Shown here in pieces: positions 1 through 5,640 of a stretch of DNA of 18,091 nt. The stretch is from UMGS172 sp045592985 (GTDB lineage: Bacteria > Bacillota > Clostridia > Oscillospirales > Acutalibacteraceae): the NCBI GenBank assembly GCA_045592985.1, contig JAZNVU010000001.1, forward strand, positions 1 to 18,091, written 5' to 3'. The notes beneath the pieces were generated by a model, which worked only from the letters and a program-made list of their open reading frames with translations, did no database searches and was not told the DNA's origin. The position numbers and the translations under genes were made by a program. Every line of letters starts with the position of its first letter. The stretch's first letter is position 1.

Positions 1-83
1 GAAGACTACCGGGTTGATAGGCTGCAAGTGTAAGCGTGGTGACACGTTCAGCTAGGCAGTACTAATAGACCGAGGGCTTGACC
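1..83 (+). rRNA. rrl: 23S ribosomal RNA, 3' end (partial)
   Basis: The first ~83 bases read as the extreme 3' end of bacterial 23S rRNA: the GAAGACTACCGGGTTGATAG helix, the GTACTAATAGACCGAGGGC segment and a terminal CTTGACC, the usual 3' partner of the 23S 5' end in Clostridia. The 5' part lies outside the window. The exact mature 3' end (about 82-85) is estimated from the family pattern. No 5S rRNA or tRNA follows before the two terminators at 141-169 and 182-217, so the operon appears to end with 23S. Confidence 0.95.
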
Positions 84-140
84 TTTAACCTCTAGTTCAC
101 TTTTCTTGTTCAGTTTTGAAGGTGTGTTAATATGCTATTT

Positions 141-169
141 ACTCCAACCTTTTTGGTTGGAGTTTTTTT
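141..169 (+). terminator. rho-independent terminator 1 after the 23S rRNA
   Basis: A perfect 9-bp stem ACTCCAACC / GGTTGGAGT closes a five-T loop and runs straight into a tract of seven T (163-169). It sits about 58 nt past the 23S end on the rRNA coding strand, so it most likely ends the rRNA transcript. In the opposite direction the hairpin is followed by A and T rather than a T-tract, so it should not stop the minus-strand operon. Confidence 0.9.
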
Positions 170-181
170 ATATAAATGATT

Positions 182-217
182 ACGACTCCTTAGTATTGAC
201 CTAAGGAGTCGTTTTTT
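182..217 (+). terminator. rho-independent terminator 2; its T-tract overlaps the broken fbp fragment
   Basis: A perfect 12-bp stem ACGACTCCTTAG / CTAAGGAGTCGT with a 7-nt loop (194-200) is followed by six T (212-217). It has plus-strand polarity, suiting a backup terminator for the rRNA operon. The same bases, read on the minus strand, encode the last eight or so codons and the stop of the truncated fbp open reading frame, so fbp homology ends exactly where this hairpin begins. An unrelated stem sequence from terminator 1 argues against a simple duplication. Confidence 0.85.
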
Positions 218-345
218 GGCAGATTCATAATAGCTTCAAGATTAATTATTTCTGAAGCAACAGCACGAATTGAAGGGTATTGCTTTGAGAGTGTCGTTAA
301 ATAAAGATAATTGTCTTGAAATTGCTGTTCGGTTAAGTTGTGCAT
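190..345 (-). pseudogene. fbp: class III fructose-1,6-bisphosphatase, N-terminal fragment only (truncated fbp)
   Basis: A 51-codon minus-strand frame starts at ATG 343-345, 8 nt after the stop of the upstream alarmone synthetase gene. An SD-like AAGGGTGA (354-361) overlaps that stop, with 8-nt spacing. Residues 13-44 match the conserved start of class III (Firmicutes-type) FBPase: YLxLxxxxYPSI, then SEIINLEAIMNLPK. In intact proteins this is followed by G-T-E-H-F and the SDLHGEY metal-binding motif of a roughly 650-residue enzyme. Here, after Lys44, the frame runs into the rRNA terminator hairpin, adds seven unrelated residues (NDSLGQY) and stops. All catalytic motifs are missing, so it cannot be an active enzyme. 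Identification rests on recalled family sequence. The break could be a real rearrangement or an assembly join. Confidence 0.82.
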
Positions 346-353
346 TTATACTA

Positions 354-1046
354 TCACCCTTGCTGTTTAAGTCTTTGTTTATCAATACGGTTTCTAATAT
401 CCATCATTTGCATATCGGTTTTGTGTATGGCATCAGCACATTCTTTGAGTTCTCGGCTTATTTCATCGTCCCAGATATCATCTTTTTTATATTTTAGATC
501 GTGTTCGATGCTTGCCCACGAATCCATTGCTATTGTTCTGAGTTGGATTTCGACACGCATGTTCATGGTTTTATCCGAGAAGAAAACAGGAATTTCTATT
601 ATCATGTGATAACTGCGGTAACCATTATCTTTTGGTGCTTTTATGTAGTCTTTGACTTCTATTACCTTGATATCATCCTGACGTGCGAGCATTTTGGCTA
701 TTTCATAAATATCATCGATAAAGGAGCATATAACACGAACACCTGCAACATCGTTAAGGTTGCGAACCATATTTCCAACAGTTACCGTTATACCTCTACG
801 GTTGAGTTTTTCGACGATGCTTATGGGGGTTTTAATTCTTGTTTTAACAAATTCAATGGGATTGCGTTTGTATCTGACCGACATATCGTTATTAAAAACC
901 TGTAGTTTTGTCTGTACCTCTAAAATGGCACATTCGTAACGCATCATCATTTCTTTGAATAATTGAATTTGGCCGAAATACTTTTCTGCGCCTTCGGGAA
1001 TAAGTTCGTGACTGATTGACAGTGTTTTCAGTTGATTATTAATCAT
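354..1046 (-). CDS. small alarmone synthetase (GTP pyrophosphokinase, RelQ/YjbM-like)
   Basis: This 230-residue, single-domain RelA/SpoT-type synthetase is predicted to transfer pyrophosphate from ATP to GTP/GDP, making (p)ppGpp in the cytoplasm. It lacks the HD hydrolase and the TGS/ACT regulatory domains of full-length Rel, which puts it in the small alarmone synthetase class. Visible motifs: TRIKTPISI at 69-77, DVAGVRV with Asp99, the GTP-binding PKDNGYRSYH at 138-147, EIQLRT at 166-171 (Glu166 is the expected catalytic/Mg residue), and W-A-S-I-E-H at 177-182. The length is close to the usual 210-230 residues. The ATG has the SD AGAGGTA, which overlaps the stop codon of the oxidoreductase gene before it. 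It is third in a minus-strand operon converging on the rRNA operon. RelQ versus RelP cannot be settled by eye. Confidence 0.9.
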   Translation of the reverse strand: MINNQLKTLSISHELIPEGAEKYFGQIQLFKEMMMRYECAILEVQTKLQVFNNDMSVRYKRNPIEFVKTRIKTPISIVEKLNRRGITVTVGNMVRNLNDVAGVRVICSFIDDIYEIAKMLARQDDIKVIEVKDYIKAPKDNGYRSYHMIIEIPVFFSDKTMNMRVEIQLRTIAMDSWASIEHDLKYKKDDIWDDEISRELKECADAIHKTDMQMMDIRNRIDKQRLKQQG

Positions 1047-1054
1047 AATTACCT

Positions 1055-2041
1055 CTATTTAAAAACTATATTTGCTTGTTTACGCATCTCATACATTGTG
1101 GAGCAAACATCAAATGATAGTTTGGATGTACGTTTATAGTCATGTGAGTATTTTTCGGGTTCTGTGATGTATCTGTAAAAATCAACGGCCTCATAACTCA
1201 TAAGCACGTGTTTTTCAAGGTCGCCTGTTAAGATTTTTTCTTTGCCGTTAGTGTATTTTATCACCATATCGGTCTGTTTTGAGATTGAAGGAATAATGAG
1301 TGTACCGTTGTCACCAATTATTTCAGAGCCGATGTGGCTTTGACCTGTTTTAGAATAGGTAAGTTCGGCAGAAAAGCCACCGTAATGAAAAATAGCACCG
1401 CCTTCGCCGTCGATATCGGTCGAAAGTTTATTGCAGTAAGCGTATATGTTATTTGGTTTGCCAAAAAGGTCAATACACGGATACACGCAGTAAATACCCA
1501 AATCCATCAAAGCGCCTGTTGCCATTTTAGGGTCGAATATATTCTGATGCTCGCCTTTTAAAAATCCATCATACTTTGATGAACGCTGTGAAAAATCAAA
1601 TCGTACATGACTTATCCGTCCTAAACTGTTGACTGCATCAATCAACTCTTCGCGGCAGGGAAGATGTTGTGCCATAAGCGCTTCCATGTATATGAGACCT
1701 TTGATTCGCGCCAAATTCTGCAGTGCAGAAAATTCTTCAGGTGTGACGGTTATAGGTTTTTCGCAGATAACATGCTTGCCATTTTGGAGCATTATTTTGC
1801 TTTGAATAAAGTGAAAAGCGTTGGGACTTGCAATGTATACTGCGTCAATAGACGGGTCTTTTGCCATTGCTTCCAAGTCGGTGTAAACTTTGTCACAACC
1901 AAATTTTGCACCAAACTCGGAGCCTTTTTCATAAGTCCTTGAATATACGGCAGATAATTTAAATTTGTCGGGATGAAGATTACACCCGTTTATAAAAGAC
2001 TCGGCAATCCAACCCGAGCCGATAGTTGCATAATTAATCAT
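1055..2041 (-). CDS. Gfo/Idh/MocA family NAD(P)-dependent oxidoreductase
   Basis: A 328-residue protein with the classic family layout. An N-terminal Rossmann fold has the dinucleotide-binding loop GSGWIA (8-13). The signature E-K-P is at 94-96 (HVICEKPITV), and a C-terminal alpha/beta domain carries the G-x-x-x-D-L-G-I-Y motif (176-184), whose Asp180 and Tyr184 are in the usual catalytic position. Such enzymes oxidise or reduce sugars, polyols or related hydroxyl compounds; the substrate cannot be read from sequence. The start ATG overlaps the TGA of the upstream dehydrogenase gene (ATGA), with TGAGGTG as SD, so translation is probably coupled. The alarmone synthetase follows after 8 nt. Confidence 0.93.
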   Translation of the reverse strand: MINYATIGSGWIAESFINGCNLHPDKFKLSAVYSRTYEKGSEFGAKFGCDKVYTDLEAMAKDPSIDAVYIASPNAFHFIQSKIMLQNGKHVICEKPITVTPEEFSALQNLARIKGLIYMEALMAQHLPCREELIDAVNSLGRISHVRFDFSQRSSKYDGFLKGEHQNIFDPKMATGALMDLGIYCVYPCIDLFGKPNNIYAYCNKLSTDIDGEGGAIFHYGGFSAELTYSKTGQSHIGSEIIGDNGTLIIPSISKQTDMVIKYTNGKEKILTGDLEKHVLMSYEAVDFYRYITEPEKYSHDYKRTSKLSFDVCSTMYEMRKQANIVFK

Positions 2042-3300
2042 GATAGCACCTCAATCATGTTGTCCAATCGTAATAACGTAAGTCTTTTTCTCATATACGG
2101 TGAATATTTAACACAGTCATCAAAAAATTTTTGAGTTTTTCCTAGGTTTTCAACAGTGGTTTTGCAACCGGCTTTTTTCATTGCTATATAACACTTTTTG
2201 AAAGAGGGAACACTCTTTATTATTTTGACAATTTCGGGCCATGATTCCTTAACGATTTCCGGAGTTATACCATCAATGATGCTATCCGGGTGGTTAAGTC
2301 TTTTGATGTTGTCCTGCAAAGTTCCGTAGAACTCATAAACATCATCCCACTCAATATTTTCGTACCGTGTTATGATTTGATTAGAATCTGCCAACATGTT
2401 GTAATGTTTAAGCATTTCTAATGTACAGACACCAACATCGTCTCCGTGAAGATTGGGAACGATATTGTCCAGTAATTCTAAACACTCCATTAAATGAGCA
2501 ATAATATGCTCGGAACCGCTTGCCGGACGTGAGTTTTGCATAAAACTCATTCCAATGCCTGTTTTAAGAAGTGCTTCGAATATTTTACCAGCGGTATATT
2601 CATCGTTTGAGGTGACTTTATCGGCCATATTAATCAACTCGTCAACTGCATCGAGAGTGAGTTGTGCAACCTTATCACAGTATAATTCGTCGGTTAAAAG
2701 CGCAGAAATTTTCCAATCTATAATTCCTACATATTTTGCAACCATGTCGCCGAAGCCTGCTGATTTAAGTTCTTTGGGAGCGTTTGCCAATATTTTTGTA
2801 TCACCTATTATAATCTCAGGACTTTTTGCGGGATAACTGGATTTAAAACCGTTGTTTACAATTGGCGCACTGTAAGAAGCAAAGCCGTCCATTGAGGGTG
2901 CTGTTGCAAAAATGCAAAGCGGTTTGTTGCACCTTGCCGAAGCAAGTCTGCAAATATCGTTGATAGAACCGGTGCCTACCGATAAAACGCCGATGTCTTT
3001 TTCTGAAACCAGGTCTTCTACTTCATAAACAAGTTCCATTTTTGCCACGCGTAAATTGTTGAAAATTTTATAAGAAATATTGAAATCTTGTAAACTCTCT
3101 ACTATGCCTTCGGATGCTTTTAGCGTGTTTTGGTCGGCAACCAATAAGATATTAGATGGGAAGTAGTTCTGTTTTAAAATGTTACCAACTTCGTTGACTA
3201 GTCCCGAGGCAATACGAACATCTTTAATTGATGTTTGGTGATTAAGACCACATGGACAGTCACCCGAAAGAGATTTAATAATATCCATTATTTTTGGCAA
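2038..3300 (-). CDS. sn-glycerol-1-phosphate dehydrogenase family protein (AraM/EgsA-like)
   Basis: This 420-residue member of the iron-type alcohol dehydrogenase / dehydroquinate synthase-like superfamily most resembles AraM/EgsA glycerol-1-phosphate dehydrogenase, which reduces dihydroxyacetone phosphate to sn-glycerol 1-phosphate with NAD(P)H. Motifs: GTGSINDICR (109-118, nucleotide binding), TAPSMDGFAS (133-142), and three metal ligands at Asp185 (GFGDMVAKY), His265 (SGSEHIIAH) and His285 (NLHGDDVG). Codon 1 is TTG. I keep it because GAGGGA lies 5 nt upstream, while the first ATG (codon 5) would sit 17 nt away. It is first in the minus-strand operon behind the promoter at 3359-3387. No PcrB-type prenyltransferase is in the window, so the fate of the product is unknown and another polyol substrate is possible. 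Confidence 0.87.
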   Translation of the reverse strand: MPKIMDIIKSLSGDCPCGLNHQTSIKDVRIASGLVNEVGNILKQNYFPSNILLVADQNTLKASEGIVESLQDFNISYKIFNNLRVAKMELVYEVEDLVSEKDIGVLSVGTGSINDICRLASARCNKPLCIFATAPSMDGFASYSAPIVNNGFKSSYPAKSPEIIIGDTKILANAPKELKSAGFGDMVAKYVGIIDWKISALLTDELYCDKVAQLTLDAVDELINMADKVTSNDEYTAGKIFEALLKTGIGMSFMQNSRPASGSEHIIAHLMECLELLDNIVPNLHGDDVGVCTLEMLKHYNMLADSNQIITRYENIEWDDVYEFYGTLQDNIKRLNHPDSIIDGITPEIVKESWPEIVKIIKSVPSFKKCYIAMKKAGCKTTVENLGKTQKFFDDCVKYSPYMRKRLTLLRLDNMIEVLS

Positions 3301-3358
3301 AACAATCCCTCATTCCGTAATAATCTTGTGTTTAGTGATTGGAATTTGTTCAGGTTAA

Positions 3359-3387
3359 AGTATATCATACGATTACAATTTTTACAA
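3359..3387 (-). promoter_or_regulatory. sigma-A-type promoter for the minus-strand dehydrogenase operon
   Basis: On the minus strand TTGTAA (3382-3387) and TATACT (3359-3364) are separated by exactly 17 nt. The -10 matches five of six consensus bases and the -35 four of six. Transcription would begin near 3352, leaving a leader of about 50 nt before the TTG start. Confidence 0.6.
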
Positions 3388-3393
3388 CAAACA

Positions 3394-3405
3394 ACCTTTA
3401 AAGGT
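3394..3405. promoter_or_regulatory. perfect 12-nt palindrome between divergent promoters (candidate operator)
   Basis: ACCTTTAAAGGT is a perfect dyad lying between the -35 box of the minus-strand promoter (ending 3387) and the -35 box of the plus-strand promoter (starting 3407). A dimeric regulator bound here could control both directions. No regulator gene is adjacent, and the site is short enough to occur by chance. Confidence 0.4.
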
Positions 3406-3406
3406 C

Positions 3407-3435
3407 TTGAAAATTATTTGTTAATGAAGTATTAT
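3407..3435 (+). promoter_or_regulatory. sigma-A-type promoter for the isomerase/epimerase gene
   Basis: TTGAAA (3407-3412) and TATTAT (3430-3435) are 17 nt apart, five and five matches to consensus. The start would be near 3442, about 27 nt before the ATG at 3469, leaving room for the strong SD. Confidence 0.6.
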
Positions 3436-3468
3436 AGAATTAAATAATAGGTTTTGGAGGTAAATTTT

Positions 3469-4434
3469 ATGAAATTAGGCGTTTTTACTACTCTTATGAG
3501 CGACATGCCTTTAAAAGATGCATGCAAGTATTTTAAGTCTATCGGTTGTGATATGATAGAAATCGGTTGCGGCGGTTATCCCGGCAAAGCACATGCTGAC
3601 CCAGAAATTCTTTTGAATGACGACAAGGCATTTGATGAGTTTATGGCAACCATCAAAGATGCAGGTTTAGAGGTTAGTGCACTGTCCTGCCACGGTAACC
3701 CTGTTCATCCTCAAAAAGAACTTGCCGAGATGTATGACAAGACTATTCGCAACACTATTCTTTTGGCCGAAAAGATGGGTCTTCATCAGATTAACACCTT
3801 CTCAGGTTGCCCTGGCGACTGCCCTGATTCTAAGTATCCTAACTGGGTAACCTGTCCTTGGCCTGAAGACTTTTTGGCTATTCTTGATTGGCAGTGGAAC
3901 GAAGTTCTTATTCCTTATTGGAAAAAGACAGTTGAGTTTGCTAAGGCTCACGGTGTAAACAAAATTGCTTTCGAACTTCATCCCGGTTTCTGTGTATATA
4001 ACACCGATTCACTTAAAAAGATTCGTGCCGCAGTAGGACCCGAACTTGGTGCCAACTTCGACCCCAGCCACCTTGTATGGCAGGGCATGGACCCCGTCAA
4101 GGTTATTAACGAGATGGGCGACGCAATTTTCCACGTTCATGCTAAAGATTCGAGAATAGACAAGTACAACACTGCAATAAATGGCGTTCTTGATACTCAG
4201 AGTTACGGTGACCTTAAAAACCGTTCGTGGCTTTTCAGAACGGTTGGTTACGGTAACGACGAGGCATATTGGAGAGATATCATAAGTGCGTTAAAACTCA
4301 ACGGTTATGACTATGCTATCAGCATTGAGCATGAGGATGCTCTTATGAGCAAGACTGAAGGCCTTGAAAAGGCTGCTGATTTCTTAAAGCCGCTTATTAT
4401 TGCCGAAAATGCCGGCAAAATGTGGTGGGCATAA
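3469..4434 (+). CDS. sugar phosphate isomerase/epimerase (xylose isomerase-like TIM barrel)
   Basis: A 321-residue AP-endonuclease-2/xylose-isomerase-type TIM barrel. Likely divalent metal ligands appear in the expected order: Glu169 (AFELHPGF), Asp198 (NFDPSHLVW), His224 (FHVHAKDSR) and Glu287 (ISIEHED). The family isomerises or epimerises sugars, inositol derivatives and related polyols; the substrate cannot be inferred. The SD TTTTGGAGG (3452-3460) puts the start at ATG 3469. An upstream in-frame TTG at 3454 lies inside the SD and is rejected. The gene is monocistronic, with a promoter 5' and a hairpin 3'. It diverges from an operon encoding two dehydrogenases, consistent with a shared sugar or polyol role, though that link is inference. 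Confidence 0.88.
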   Translation: MKLGVFTTLMSDMPLKDACKYFKSIGCDMIEIGCGGYPGKAHADPEILLNDDKAFDEFMATIKDAGLEVSALSCHGNPVHPQKELAEMYDKTIRNTILLAEKMGLHQINTFSGCPGDCPDSKYPNWVTCPWPEDFLAILDWQWNEVLIPYWKKTVEFAKAHGVNKIAFELHPGFCVYNTDSLKKIRAAVGPELGANFDPSHLVWQGMDPVKVINEMGDAIFHVHAKDSRIDKYNTAINGVLDTQSYGDLKNRSWLFRTVGYGNDEAYWRDIISALKLNGYDYAISIEHEDALMSKTEGLEKAADFLKPLIIAENAGKMWWA

Positions 4435-4461
4435 GTTAAATTACTTGAATTTTATAATTAA

Positions 4462-4499
4462 AAAGCCGCCAACTGATTTCAAAAATAGTTAGTGGCTTT
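4462..4499 (+). terminator. probable terminator after the isomerase/epimerase gene
   Basis: AAAGCCGCCAACT and AGTTAGTGGCTTT form a 13-position stem with one G-U pair and one mismatch around a 12-nt loop. The T-tract is weak (stem Ts, then CGTTTAATT), so termination may be partial. It lies 27 nt past the stop codon. Confidence 0.6.
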
Positions 4500-4500
4500 C

Positions 4501-4693
4501 GTTTAATTGTATATAGCAGTCATTAATGATTTGTTGCCAAGGATTTTGGGAAACTGATTTAGGAAAACATATAGTTTGGTGTTTGCATGTAGTTGTCTTA
4601 GTATAATTGAACAATGAAAAAGTATAAATCGGAGAAAGAAAGTGAACTGTAAACCTTCGGCTGTACATTGTGCATGCTTAGGTAAAACCGACG
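4501..4693. other. intergenic stretch with no recognisable gene
   Basis: The gap from the isomerase stop (4434) to the biotin ligase start (4766) is about 330 nt. Its ends hold a terminator hairpin and a promoter. The middle is AT-rich and contains no open frame with a ribosome binding site on either strand, no tRNA and no riboswitch motif that I recognise. A 78-codon minus-strand frame (4503-4739) begins with TTG, has no SD and resembles nothing I know. Confidence 0.5.
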
Positions 4694-4721
4694 TTGACAT
4701 TTCTTGAATGTGTAATATAAT
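4694..4721 (+). promoter_or_regulatory. consensus sigma-A promoter for birA
   Basis: TTGACA (4694-4699) and TATAAT (4716-4721) are both perfect consensus hexamers, separated by 16 nt. The transcript would start near 4728, about 38 nt before the chosen ATG at 4766, and only about 11 nt before the alternative upstream ATG at 4739, which therefore looks unlikely. Confidence 0.8.
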
Positions 4722-4765
4722 GAAATAAAGTAATTTCAATGTTGGAAAGGGGAGCCGTGTGCCAA

Positions 4766-5509
4766 ATGAGTTTTGAAATAATCATCGAAAAAGGTGTTTG
4801 TGTAATACATTTTGACAAAGTCGATTCTACCAACTCGAAGGCAAAACAAACCGCTTTGTTAGGATATGATTCCCCTATGCTTTTTATAGCCGACTGTCAG
4901 ACAGCAGGCAGAGGTAGGCTTGGCAGAAGTTTTTACTCTCCCGACTCGACGGGGCTTTATATGTCATACCTATATAAACCTCAGACAGCTTTGTCAGACG
5001 GTGTTGCGGTAACCTGTGCCGCTTCGGTAGCAGTTGCGTTAGCCATAGAAGAACTGACCGATTTAAAACCTGCTATAAAATGGGTAAACGATATTTTTGT
5101 AGACGGAAGAAAGGTTTGCGGAATACTCTCAGAATCGGTCACTGATAAAGATGGTGTAACTTCCATTGTAGTTGGCATAGGCATTAACATTAATACGCAA
5201 GATTTTCCTGAAGATTTGAAAAATATTGCAGGTTCATTAAAAACAAACCTTAACCGCGAGTTATTAGCCGAGGTGATCATAAAACACCTTACAAGGTTTA
5301 TAGAAACAATGCCCGAGAGGAAATTTATCGAACCTTATAAAAAGCGTTCAATGGTGCTGGGCAAACAGATAGTTTTTACTGCGAACGGTAAAAGTAGCGT
5401 TGCTACGGCTATTGACATAGACAATAATGGCGGTCTTGTTGTGAAACTCGGTGAACATAGCATAATGACGCTGTCAACAGGGGAAATATCGGTAAAAATT
5501 GAAGAGTAA
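4766..5509 (+). CDS. birA: biotin--[acetyl-CoA-carboxylase] ligase, catalytic domain only
   Basis: A 247-residue enzyme that activates biotin with ATP and attaches it to the carrier lysine of biotin-dependent carboxylases. Visible motifs: DSTN (20-23), the biotinyl-AMP loop GRGRLGR (48-54), KWVND (105-109), GRKVCGILSE (115-124) and the GIGININ strand (137-143), followed by the small C-terminal beta domain. It has no N-terminal helix-turn-helix, so it is a monofunctional (group I) ligase rather than a bifunctional repressor. The frame is open from ATG 4739, but SD AAGGGGAG (4746-4753) lies inside that extension and points to ATG 4766 (12-nt spacing). GTG 4757 is too close. It stands alone between its own promoter and terminator, with no carboxylase genes nearby. 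Confidence 0.92.
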   Translation: MSFEIIIEKGVCVIHFDKVDSTNSKAKQTALLGYDSPMLFIADCQTAGRGRLGRSFYSPDSTGLYMSYLYKPQTALSDGVAVTCAASVAVALAIEELTDLKPAIKWVNDIFVDGRKVCGILSESVTDKDGVTSIVVGIGININTQDFPEDLKNIAGSLKTNLNRELLAEVIIKHLTRFIETMPERKFIEPYKKRSMVLGKQIVFTANGKSSVATAIDIDNNGGLVVKLGEHSIMTLSTGEISVKIEE

Positions 5510-5517
5510 TGAAAATT

Positions 5518-5559
5518 AAAAAGCACTTCATTTTATTTGAAAAATGGAGTGCTTTTTTT
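5518..5559 (+). terminator. rho-independent terminator after birA
   Basis: AGCACTTCATTTT (5522-5534) pairs with AAAATGGAGTGCT (5541-5553) with a single G-U pair, and a run of T (5553-5559) follows. Upstream A residues make it potentially bidirectional, but only birA needs it. It isolates birA from the miaB operon. Confidence 0.9.
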
Positions 5560-5569
5560 ATATTTACTC

Positions 5570-5598
5570 TTGAACTTGAATCGTTTTTGAGGTATAAT
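5570..5598 (+). promoter_or_regulatory. sigma-A promoter for the miaB-mutSL operon
   Basis: TTGAAC (5570-5575) and a perfect TATAAT (5593-5598) are exactly 17 nt apart, about 43 nt before the miaB start and directly after the birA terminator. No comparably good promoter was seen in the short gene junctions further along the cluster, so this may drive much of the following 12 kb. Confidence 0.7.
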
Positions 5599-5640
5599 AA
5601 CACATATTATGGATAAGTGTACTTTGGAGAGATATTACCC

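Noticed and set aside
84..140. Possible 5S rRNA or tRNA between the 23S end and terminator 1.
   Set aside because: Only ~57 nt are available, with no 5S or cloverleaf features.
270..609. Two plus-strand open frames (75 and 89 codons) opposite the fbp fragment and alarmone synthetase.
   Set aside because: They are antisense to well-supported genes, lack ribosome binding sites and show no recognisable protein pattern.
4601..4630. A second TATAAT-like site (around 4610) as another promoter in the gap before birA.
   Set aside because: No -35 hexamer at acceptable spacing; the TTGACA/TATAAT pair at 4694-4721 is far better.
4503..4739. 78-codon minus-strand frame in the gap before birA.
   Set aside because: It starts with TTG, has no SD and overlaps the consensus birA promoter on the other strand. 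Composition looks like translated noncoding DNA.
4740..4765. Upstream extension of birA to ATG 4739.
   Set aside because: The SD AAGGGGAG lies inside this extension, and the predicted transcript start is only about 11 nt upstream of 4739.
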